Part shown: piece after piece, positions 1 to 6,940 of the stretch
Position numbering within the stretch: position 1 is the first letter of the stretch
Layout: the number at the start of each line of letters is the position of its first letter
Origin: a candidate division Zixibacteria bacterium 4484_93
GTDB taxonomy: Bacteria; UBP14; UBA6098; 4484-93
Reading direction: 5' to 3'
Length of the DNA: 13,963 bases
Assembly: GCA_002085385.1 (NCBI GenBank)
Contig: NATO01000017.1
Location: forward strand, 1 to 13,963
Translations under genes and position numbers: made by a program
Notes under the pieces: generated by a model
Seen by the model: the letters and a program-made list of their open reading frames with translations, nothing else
Told to the model about the DNA's origin: nothing
The model's database searches: none

Positions 1-3000
1 GATGTCCAGGCGAAGATAGCATCGGAGGGTGCACCCTCAACAAAGTCACGGCTGAGAGAGCTAACCCTGTAAAAGAACCCGCTGCCACGTTCGAGTGGAG
101 AATCGAGGAAGGTCGATGTCCTGACTATCGGATAATCGTTCATCCGAACATACTCACCGTCCAGCTCCTCCGAACGATAGATGTTGAAGGCGTAAGCGTT
201 GCTATCGCTCGCCGACCAGTTTATCTTTATCCAGTCGACGCCGTTCTGCATAAGAAGCGTCTCCGGAGGTAGCGGGATAACAAGCAGGTAGTCGAAAAGC
301 TTCTCGTTGCCAAAGCTATCTACGAGAGAAAGGGAAAAAGGCACGCCTCCACCATCATAGGAAGCGGAAACGGAAACATCAAAGTCGAAGGATACCTCCT
401 CCAGGTGGGAAACCTCATCCACAGGCACAGAATCGTTGTCCACGGTGAGCAGGCTTCCGGGTAGAAATATCAAATGCCCTCCGGGGAAATCGCCAACTCC
501 GAGGTTCTTCATCTCGGTCGTGAGCTGTGCCTCGTCGAGCGGCTCGACCATACCATCTCCGTCTGTGTCATCCCAGAGGATGCGAAGAGGCTGCATATCG
601 GGTGTATCGAGCCTGAGATAAAGGGTGTCCCGTGTGGTGTGCTCTCCTGCCAGCTCCACAAGCACCGGCAGAACCCTGCTCCCTTTTAATGTATCTGATA
701 GGAGGAGGGAGAATATATCCAGATAGACAGAGTCCATAGCTGGGACGACTATACTGGTATCGTCAGGTGTATGAGTAAAATACGGTGAGCTGGCGATACT
801 GACCGTAACGGCGGCTGCCTCACTGCCTGCATTCTCGACCCAGAAGGGGAACAGAATATTTTCCCCGAGTTCATATACAGAGTCGATATCCCCTGTGAGC
901 TCCACAGGTGTATCGGGGTAAATGACAAGATGTGCTGCCGAGGGGGGAGAAACAAATACCGTCTCTGCCACAGGGGCAATGTTATCACCTGTCACCCAGA
1001 CAAAGAGCGTCTCCGATCTGCCGAAAGAAAACAGAAAAGAGATTCTTCCTGTTTCATCTGTGAAGCCTATTGCACTCCTGCCGTCCGGTGTGAAGCAGGA
1101 GACGGTTGCCGAATCGATTGGACTGCCTGCCGTATCGCTGACAGAGATGGTTACGAGTGTGTCGGAGAGTGAGAGGGTATCGGGCTCAACCTCGACCACA
1201 GGGAGGATTGGTGGAGCAGTGAAGAGCCTGAGCAGGGGATACCCCTCGAGATGTGTTATGAATAGCAGATACCTGTCAAAGCCGGCGGCATAGACATAGA
1301 CTCCTCCCATAATATCACCGAGGCAGCTCATTCTGTTTCGGGCTATCATCCGGTAGAACCTTTCCAGCGTTCCCTTGTGGTGTGTCCAGGCGGTTCTGGT
1401 GTTCCCTATAAATGCTACTCCACCACCGGCAGGCGCAAATAGCCAGTGCTCGGAGATGCAATCGAAGTCGACAGCGTTCACCGTGCAGGAAAAGGAGACA
1501 AGAACCGGGTAGAAGGGGGAGTTTGTCAGCGTGTCGAAGTCGGAGGAGAAGAATCCACCTCCACCGCATTTAAAGCCTGTTCCTATGAAATACTGTGAGG
1601 AATGGCCGATGTGGAAGACAATCTCATGCCCTGTGTTCAGTTCCCTGTCGAAGTTCAGATAGTTGAGTTCGTCTGCCTCGGAGCTTGTGCATTCCTCCGG
1701 GCGGGAGTATAGCCTCGTGAACCTTATATCCTCGGGAGGGGGTGATGTTATAACCATAGAATCGAGGAAGTAAGCTCCAATGCAGTCCGTGCAGCCGTTG
1801 GAGAGAGAAGCACCGGCAAGGAGCCAATCGGTGTAGAAATGCTCAGAGGAGTCGGGGAAAACCCCACCCTCGAGGGAGAATGTTCTGTACTTGGCGAGAT
1901 AAACCGCTGCCTCTGTGATATCCTTGGCTGAGACTCGCCCCACAGAGAGTTCCGGGTAAGAGTCATCATCGAGCGATTCACCGAAATGATAGTCGGCATT
2001 CGAGTTCCAGTTACCATCGAGGCAGGCATAGTAAAGGTCTGTGGGAACATCGACATAGGAGGAGACAGCATCCCTCGCATAACCATACCTCATCGGCACA
2101 AAGAGAGGGTCGCCACCTATGAAAAGACAGGATACGCCCCATACTCGGTAGGCATCCTGCATAAATCTCCTTATCTTCTCGGGGAGGTCCAGACCGAAGT
2201 AGTTCTCATCTATTTCCTCCACCGTTATGGTGCGTGAGAATACGCCGTATCTTAGCCCGTCGAACTGCGAGAAAACAGGTGCCAGGCTGTCTGTTGTCAG
2301 TATCACGAGGTCGACCGGGTCATCGCCCGGCGTCGGCGGAAAACTCTCCTGTCGACCGGAGATAACCCGCGTATACTCCCGAATGTCATAGGGGATAGAA
2401 AATCTCGGAATCTCCTCCGGATTGTCCACGAGAGACCGGAGAAGTTTCTCCCTGAGGTGAGCAGAGAAAGGGGTCATAACATCGGGGATAAAAACCTGCT
2501 CTTCTTGTCCAAAATGGAGTGTAATATCAATTTTGCTGTTGAGGATGAGCCTCCCTGTGCCCGGGAGATAGGAGATAGGGTAAAGGACGAGAGAGACAAT
2601 GTGGTTTCCGGAGAGATAGCCCGAGCCCACAATTCTCACGACTGTGTCGGGATAGAAATCATTTTTATACATTGCCTTCGGTAGTTCCCAGACGCTCATA
2701 TCCGGTCGAAGGTCTCCTATCGGGGCAACATCGAAAGAGCCTGCGAGGGTGTCAGACAGAACAGTGTATTCTATTCCCAGAAGGGACTGAGGAGGTGCTA
2801 TCAGGTTGATACTCCTTGCAGGTAGTGAGGGTGCGCCGACTTCCCCGGAAATTTGGCAATCTTTCATACCGACAGCAATCCCAGATTCCGTGTAGTTGAA
2901 GGAAATATCATCAGGGGAAAACTCGATGGAGTATTTCATCTCCGACGCATACAGATAGCAGGCAAGGAGAAGTATAACTGCAACTGTTATGATTAATCTC

Positions 3001-3002
3001 AT
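1..3002 (-). CDS. Secreted C25 (gingipain-family) cysteine peptidase, 3' end cut by window
   Basis: I translated this frame by hand from the ATG at 3002-3000. It stays open to base 1, giving about 1000 residues with no stop, so the C-terminus lies outside. A signal peptide (about 1-19, MRLIITVAVILLLACYLYA) is followed by a propeptide-like region (about 20-225). The C25 catalytic domain (about 228-590) contains PVDLVILTTD, the PEKIRRFMQDAYRVWG helix and CLFIGGD. The likely His-Cys dyad is H467 in FHIGHSS and C506 in VSFSCTVNA; these are the conserved positions in gingipains. Beyond it come an Ig-like domain (about 597-690), two CARDB-like segments and an FN3-like domain (about 910-1000). The second CARDB-like segment has an acidic loop, DDTDGDGMVEPLDEA at 811-825, that could bind calcium. 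The start overlaps the glycosyltransferase stop as ATGA, with GGAAGG four bases upstream. It could be secreted T9SS cargo or, less likely, a PorU-like sortase. A weak lipobox (LLAC, C15) is an alternative to signal peptidase I cleavage. The family call is firm; the substrate is unknown. Confidence 0.9.
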   Translation of the reverse strand, partial: MRLIITVAVILLLACYLYASEMKYSIEFSPDDISFNYTESGIAVGMKDCQISGEVGAPSLPARSINLIAPPQSLLGIEYTVLSDTLAGSFDVAPIGDLRPDMSVWELPKAMYKNDFYPDTVVRIVGSGYLSGNHIVSLVLYPISYLPGTGRLILNSKIDITLHFGQEEQVFIPDVMTPFSAHLREKLLRSLVDNPEEIPRFSIPYDIREYTRVISGRQESFPPTPGDDPVDLVILTTDSLAPVFSQFDGLRYGVFSRTITVEEIDENYFGLDLPEKIRRFMQDAYRVWGVSCLFIGGDPLFVPMRYGYARDAVSSYVDVPTDLYYACLDGNWNSNADYHFGESLDDDSYPELSVGRVSAKDITEAAVYLAKYRTFSLEGGVFPDSSEHFYTDWLLAGASLSNGCTDCIGAYFLDSMVITSPPPEDIRFTRLYSRPEECTSSEADELNYLNFDRELNTGHEIVFHIGHSSQYFIGTGFKCGGGGFFSSDFDTLTNSPFYPVLVSFSCTVNAVDFDCISEHWLFAPAGGGVAFIGNTRTAWTHHKGTLERFYRMIARNRMSCLGDIMGGVYVYAAGFDRYLLFITHLEGYPLLRLFTAPPILPVVEVEPDTLSLSDTLVTISVSDTAGSPIDSATVSCFTPDGRSAIGFTDETGRISFLFSFGRSETLFVWVTGDNIAPVAETVFVSPPSAAHLVIYPDTPVELTGDIDSVYELGENILFPFWVENAGSEAAAVTVSIASSPYFTHTPDDTSIVVPAMDSVYLDIFSLLLSDTLKGSRVLPVLVELAGEHTTRDTLYLRLDTPDMQPLRILWDDTDGDGMVEPLDEAQLTTEMKNLGVGDFPGGHLIFLPGSLLTVDNDSVPVDEVSHLEEVSFDFDVSVSASYDGGGVPFSLSLVDSFGNEKLFDYLLVIPLPPETLLMQNGVDWIKINWSASDSNAYAFNIYRSEELDGEYVRMNDYPIVRTSTFLDSPLERGSGFFYRVSSLSRDFVEGAPSDAIFAWT

Positions 3003-4078
3003 TTTTCCTTCCATTCGCCCAGTCCCTCGAGCATTCTTCTGACAACGGATACTGGGTTGTGATAACTTTCGACCCATTTGCGTCCATTTTCAGCGACACC
3101 GGGCATCATCTCGGGATGCTCGAAGAACTCTGCTATCCTGTCCACGATATTCTCCTCATTTATGGTTATGAATGGATGCTCTCCGAGTAGGTGCTCGTAG
3201 TCGGGTTTTAGCTCGACAAGAGTCGGTATCCCCATAGATAGAGCCTCGAGTGCCGATATTCCGTATCCCAGCTCACCGAGCTGGTCAACGAATATATCGC
3301 AGGTCGATTTTCGCTCGATAGCCTCCCTGTATGGAATTCCCTCTATCAATACAATCTCCACAGGATAATGTTTTTTCGCCTCCCGAAGTGCTAACAGTAT
3401 CCTCTCCGTTCCTTTGGCAGCCCTGTCGGTAGGGCTATGTCCAACACGAAGCAAACCGTTCCCACACCAGAACTTCTCCTTCATACGGAATCTACTCGCA
3501 TCGAACGGAAACGGGAGATGTTCGAGCCCATTGCAGTAGTATATATGGTCGAACTCGAATCCATAGATTCTGTTCACCATCTCCTTTATATACGGCATAA
3601 GCCCGACCCATCTGAGGTCAACTCCGTAATAAACCGCAGCGAGCTTCTTGCCGGAGAGGTCAACCGATTGCAAAATCCTCCCCGAACGCAGAAATCCCTC
3701 TCCACCATCCAAGAATATTATATCGGCATTCCTCACAATGTCTAAAGCAATCGATGAAGAAAGGAGTTTTTCCCAGAGCTTGTCCCGGAGAGAGAAGAAG
3801 AGCTTGTGCATCGGTGTCGCAGGTTTCCAGAACCGCTCTATACCCTCTCGACGGAGGTTATCCACACGAACGGTCATCCGCGGGAACAGCCTCTTGCCTG
3901 CTTTTGCAAGGGCATCGTCTATCAGTGGAAGAGAGAGGGCTATATCCTCGCCGGGGAAGTTGGGAAGTGTGTGTCGGGTTACAAGCTGCGAGCGATACCC
4001 GAGACGCCTTTCCGTTTCTACGAGAAGCGAGGGGAGTCCGGCGAAGTTCACCGTCGCGAGATGAACAATACTCTTCAT
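2999..4078 (-). CDS. GT-B fold glycosyltransferase (family 1/4-like)
   Basis: The 359-residue product looks like a retaining GT-B glycosyltransferase that uses a nucleotide sugar on the cytoplasmic face of the membrane. The N-terminal half starts with a Rossmann-like strand and a Gly-containing turn (IVHLATVNFAGLPSLL). The C-terminal nucleotide-sugar half starts near residue 209 with LLRVGHSPTDRAAKGTERIL. It also has the signature ELGYGISALEALSMGIP at 269-285, the E-x7-E-type region of GT4-like enzymes. There is no signal peptide or clear membrane segment. It starts at ATG 4078 with AAGGA seven bases upstream. It overlaps the methyltransferase stop and the peptidase start by ATGA at each end, so it sits in the middle of a translationally coupled trio. 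The acceptor cannot be told from sequence. Context suggests glycan or glycoprotein assembly tied to the secreted peptidase, but this is inference. Confidence 0.85.
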   Translation of the reverse strand: MKSIVHLATVNFAGLPSLLVETERRLGYRSQLVTRHTLPNFPGEDIALSLPLIDDALAKAGKRLFPRMTVRVDNLRREGIERFWKPATPMHKLFFSLRDKLWEKLLSSSIALDIVRNADIIFLDGGEGFLRSGRILQSVDLSGKKLAAVYYGVDLRWVGLMPYIKEMVNRIYGFEFDHIYYCNGLEHLPFPFDASRFRMKEKFWCGNGLLRVGHSPTDRAAKGTERILLALREAKKHYPVEIVLIEGIPYREAIERKSTCDIFVDQLGELGYGISALEALSMGIPTLVELKPDYEHLLGEHPFITINEENIVDRIAEFFEHPEMMPGVAENGRKWVESYHNPVSVVRRMLEGLGEWKEK

Positions 4079-4905
4079 TCAGGTTTCCTTGCAAGAAGAT
4101 AGCTCCTCGGACCACGCCGAAGAAATGCCCGCATAAGATAATCTATCTGGAGGAGGTGGATGAGGCTATAGAAAACATTCAGCGATATAATCATCATCCT
4201 GAAAAAAGCCCGCCTCATATAACGGGACCTGTTGTGCCATAGCCGTTCGAATATTATACTGAGGGCTGCCTGCCAGAAGCGCGTTTCTTTCTCGAATGTG
4301 CCCGATTCCAGCAACTCAAAGCCAGCCTCCACCGCCATACCGGCGAGCTCGGACGGTCTGTATGCGGTGTGGATATATCCTTCTGGGGATGCCACGCCGA
4401 AGCTTTCAGGGATATCGTCGGAGAGGTATTGGGGCTTTATCCTGCCGTAGTTCGGACAGGTGATGAGAAGATAGCCGCCGGGCTTTATGATCCGAAAAAA
4501 AGAGCGAACGACACCCTCTGCATCTTCTATATGCTCGATGGACTCCGAGCAGAGGATGTTTTTGACCGAGCTGTCCCGCAGAAAATCGAGTCGCTCCATA
4601 TCGCCCTGAATGTAAAGATTATCGGGGTATCGGCTTTTTGCAATCTGAAGGGCAGGAAGTGCAATATCGACTCCAACAATCCTTCCCATCTTGTATCCGC
4701 TGGAAAGATACCCCCTGTTGCAGCCAACATCGAGTAGAACCCCGTTGGGAAACCGATGCAACATCCTCCAGATAAAATTCACCCGGAGCCTGCCGGATGG
4801 AGTCCGATAGACGAAATCCTCCTCGGGATAGCATTCGGCAAGCCTGTTATAAAATTCTGCGAGATTCACAGGAAAACAATCTATTAAAACTACCCGATTA
4901 GTCAA
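4075..4905 (-). CDS. Class I SAM-dependent methyltransferase
   Basis: The 276-residue protein has the class I methyltransferase core. Motif I is LLDVGCNRGYLSS (57-69), the acidic post-I strand is IVGVD (76-80), the motif IV region is ILCSESIEHIED (117-128), and the motif VI turn is IIKPGGYLLITCPNYG (139-154). This is the Methyltransf_11/23 type found in polysaccharide and sugar-modification clusters. The C-terminal 60 residues are Arg-rich with amphipathic or hydrophobic stretches (MMIISLNVFYSLIHLLQIDYL), which may give membrane association. The start is uncertain. I take the TTG at 4905-4903, which has only a weak CGGAA upstream and a 22-base leader from the predicted promoter; a GTG at codon 13 (4869-4867) is the alternative. 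It is the first gene of the MT-GT-peptidase operon and overlaps the glycosyltransferase start by ATGA. Methylation of a sugar is likely but not shown. Confidence 0.85.
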   Translation of the reverse strand: MTNRVVLIDCFPVNLAEFYNRLAECYPEEDFVYRTPSGRLRVNFIWRMLHRFPNGVLLDVGCNRGYLSSGYKMGRIVGVDIALPALQIAKSRYPDNLYIQGDMERLDFLRDSSVKNILCSESIEHIEDAEGVVRSFFRIIKPGGYLLITCPNYGRIKPQYLSDDIPESFGVASPEGYIHTAYRPSELAGMAVEAGFELLESGTFEKETRFWQAALSIIFERLWHNRSRYMRRAFFRMMIISLNVFYSLIHLLQIDYLMRAFLRRGPRSYLLARKPE

Positions 4906-4921
4906 GATATTCCGTTTGGGC

Positions 4922-4950
4922 TTGACTTTTCCAGTATTATTTGTTAAAAT
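4922..4950 (+). promoter_or_regulatory. Putative sigma70-type promoter for the Omp28-like gene
   Basis: TTGACT (4922-4927) and TAAAAT (4945-4950) are separated by 17 bases, matching the consensus at 5/6 and 5/6. The predicted start point is near 4957. A strong ribosome binding site, AAAGGAG at 4965-4971, then precedes the ATG at 4979 by seven bases. The elements interleave with the opposing promoter, so the two directions probably compete. Confidence 0.55.
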
Positions 4951-4962
4951 TTAACCTGTAAA
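4934..4962 (-). promoter_or_regulatory. Putative sigma70-type promoter for the MT-GT-C25 operon
   Basis: Read on the minus strand, TTTACA (4962-4957) and TAATAC (4939-4934) are separated by exactly 17 bases. They match 5/6 and 4/6 of the sigma70 consensus. Transcription would begin near 4927, leaving a leader of about 22 bases before the TTG start of the methyltransferase. It overlaps the divergent plus-strand promoter. This is a pattern call only; sigma preferences of this lineage are unknown. Confidence 0.45.
4943..4955. repeat. 13-bp inverted repeat between divergent promoters (candidate operator)
   Basis: GTTAAAATTTAAC is a perfect inverted repeat with 6-base arms around one central base. 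It covers the -10 of the plus-strand promoter and lies in the spacer of the minus-strand promoter, so a protein bound here would block both. It is short and AT-rich, so it could also be chance. Confidence 0.3.
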
Positions 4963-4978
4963 GCAAAGGAGCAGTGAT

Positions 4979-6859
4979 ATGAGGAGAGTTATCATATCGA
5001 TGATTTTTGTTCTCGCTTTTGCAGTGTCTGTTTTCCCTGCCGACAGGATGCATCTTATGGAGCTGTTCACACGGCTCAGTTGCGGTTGCTGCTTCTCCGC
5101 ATCGCAGGAGGCAGCACGGGCAGGAAGAGCATTCCCCGAAGATGTTGCTGTCATTCAGTATCACTATGACCCGTCTATTAGAAGCGACCCGTATTATCTT
5201 GCAAACCCATCGGAGGTGGATGATAGGGCGTTCCATAGAGGAGCATCTCCGCCGTCTGCACTCCTCAATGGAGAAGCCCTGCCCCTTGACGAGTCGGAGG
5301 CTACAGAGATTATCTTGTCGCATCTCGGGGAGACGACCCCTGTTGAAATCGAGATAACAGAGTTCTCCGAGGGAACTGCCTCGTTCACCGTAAGATGCGA
5401 GGAGCCACTGACAGGTGAGTATAGGCTCTTTGTCGTCCTCACCGAATCGAATATCATCTACGGGAGCTACCGTTTGTCCTGCGTCTTCAGAAAGTTCCTT
5501 ACGCCTGTCTCGGGTGAGCCTGTTACCCTCTCGGGCGAGAGGGATTTTGTCTATCCATTCACGGTCGAGGATGGCTGGCGAGAGGAGAATCTAAGAGTCG
5601 TTGTCTTCATCGAGGATGCGGAGACAGGAGAGGTAATTCAGGCGGCAAAGGAGCCGGTGCATCTTTCACCATCGTTTTGGGTGTCCACACCCATAAGGGC
5701 GGAATTTGTTCATCTGCATGAAGCAGAGACATTATCTGTCTACATTTACAACTATGGCGAGGAGACCGGCAATTTCCACTTCTCGCTCGAGCCAGACATA
5801 CCCGGGGACTGGGATATAGCTGTCCTCGAGCACGATGAGTTCTCGTTTAGTGTTTCCATATCGTCGGCAGATACGGCGCTCGTTAGATTTGTGGTGGATA
5901 TTGGCGAGACAAAGGGGGAGGGAAACATAACAGTTCGTGTATCGCCTGTTAGGGACACAACACAGTTCTATATCCTGCCTTTTGCACTCCTGAACGAGCC
6001 GGAATATCTGATAGTCGATGATGACACGGGCGAGAGGTTCGAGCCACTGTATATCGAGCCAATGGAGGAACTGGAAAATCTGTTCGCTACCTGGGATGTG
6101 TTCTGGTACGGTGCACTTCTCTATCCCGATTTCCGGGACTTCGATGGGATTGTCTGGTTCTGCGCCTATGACACGGTAGCATCGCTGCGCTCGACAGATA
6201 TGATAAGATTGAACAACTTTCTCTATGAAGGGAGAAAACTGCTTTTGTTTGGCTCGGGACTGGGGGTCGATGTCGGCGATGATGACCTGTTCGATGAGCT
6301 TGCCGGGAACTTCGTTCGGGAGGATATAGATGCGACCGAGATTATCGGAACGGACGAGATACCCGAGTTGTCAGGAATATCCTTTCCGTTCGACAATACG
6401 GCTCTCGGTTTCTGGGATGCAACGGCGCCTGATGCGAGGGTAATCCTCAGATACAATGACCCCGAGGAGCACCCCGCCGCTGTCGAGGTAGAAAATTTCT
6501 GGTTCCACTCAATCCTGTTTAACTTCGGGCTCGAGGATATAACGGATACGACAGCAGCTATGACTCTCTTCCGAACAGTCCTTGAACATATAGGGATAAC
6601 GGAAGTGGAAGATGCACCGTCCTTGCCTGAAAATATAAGCATCAATATATTCCCGAACCCGTTCAATGAGAAACTGATGGTAGAACTCTCGCATCCTGCC
6701 GATGTCGATATATACAACATAGCAGGGGAGAGGGTAGCACAGTTCGACAGGATAGAGAAGCTCATCTGGGATGCAAAAGGGAACCCGTCGGGGGTTTATA
6801 TTATACAGGCAAAATGGAGAGGGTTTTCAGCGACTTCTGAGGCTGTGCTTATCCGCTGA
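4979..6859 (+). CDS. Omp28-like thioredoxin-fold surface protein with T9SS sorting tail
   Basis: The 626-residue protein is predicted to be secreted. A signal peptide (about 1-21, ending FPA) precedes a thioredoxin-like region resembling Omp28-related outer-membrane proteins. That region has LMELFTRLSCGCCFSASQ at about 26-43, with a CxxC made of C35 and C38 plus an extra C37, and VIQYHYD at 58-64. Residues 340-545 form a second alpha/beta domain with YLIVDDDTG, the DFDGIVWF strand and GRKLLLFGSGLG. It looks like the class I amidotransferase-like domain often seen in large secreted proteins of this group, without an obvious catalytic Cys. The last 75 residues are a typical T9SS type A sorting domain: NIFPNPFNEKL (556-566), VDIYNIAGERV, then PSGVYIIQA. 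The start is supported by AAAGGAG seven bases upstream and the promoter at 4922-4950. The gene diverges from the peptidase operon. Redox or metal-binding activity is possible but unproven. Confidence 0.88.
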   Translation: MRRVIISMIFVLAFAVSVFPADRMHLMELFTRLSCGCCFSASQEAARAGRAFPEDVAVIQYHYDPSIRSDPYYLANPSEVDDRAFHRGASPPSALLNGEALPLDESEATEIILSHLGETTPVEIEITEFSEGTASFTVRCEEPLTGEYRLFVVLTESNIIYGSYRLSCVFRKFLTPVSGEPVTLSGERDFVYPFTVEDGWREENLRVVVFIEDAETGEVIQAAKEPVHLSPSFWVSTPIRAEFVHLHEAETLSVYIYNYGEETGNFHFSLEPDIPGDWDIAVLEHDEFSFSVSISSADTALVRFVVDIGETKGEGNITVRVSPVRDTTQFYILPFALLNEPEYLIVDDDTGERFEPLYIEPMEELENLFATWDVFWYGALLYPDFRDFDGIVWFCAYDTVASLRSTDMIRLNNFLYEGRKLLLFGSGLGVDVGDDDLFDELAGNFVREDIDATEIIGTDEIPELSGISFPFDNTALGFWDATAPDARVILRYNDPEEHPAAVEVENFWFHSILFNFGLEDITDTTAAMTLFRTVLEHIGITEVEDAPSLPENISINIFPNPFNEKLMVELSHPADVDIYNIAGERVAQFDRIEKLIWDAKGNPSGVYIIQAKWRGFSATSEAVLIR

Positions 6860-6874
6860 GCTAAAAGAAACCTG

Positions 6875-6903
6875 TTGACAAGTCTGTTTTTTTGCTTTAT
6901 TTT
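6875..6903 (+). promoter_or_regulatory. Putative sigma70-type promoter for the polysaccharide-export operon
   Basis: A perfect TTGACA (6875-6880) is followed after 17 bases by TATTTT (6898-6903, 4/6 of the -10 consensus), 38 bases before the ATG at 6941. It lies just after the Omp28-like gene stop. Because TTGACA contains a TTG in frame with the next gene, automatic start prediction could be misled into reading the promoter as coding sequence. Confidence 0.5.
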
Positions 6904-6940
6904 TTCAGACCTTAAAAAGCCTACTTATTTGAGGAATTGT

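Noticed and set aside
436..1293. Several short plus-strand open frames
   Set aside because: They are antisense to the continuous C25 peptidase frame, which has clear domains across the whole region.
3648..4242. Overlapping plus-strand open frames of 138-162 codons
   Set aside because: They are opposite the glycosyltransferase and methyltransferase, have no start context and are Arg/Ser-rich without motifs.
6223..6765. A 180-codon minus-strand Ser-rich open frame
   Set aside because: It lies opposite the amidotransferase-like domain and sorting tail of the Omp28-like gene; its Ser richness is what antisense of GA-rich codons gives.
6861..6893. Possible terminator after the Omp28-like gene (AAAC ... 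GTTTTTTT)
   Set aside because: Only about four base pairs can form before mismatches and there is no GC-rich stem; the T run fits the promoter spacer better.
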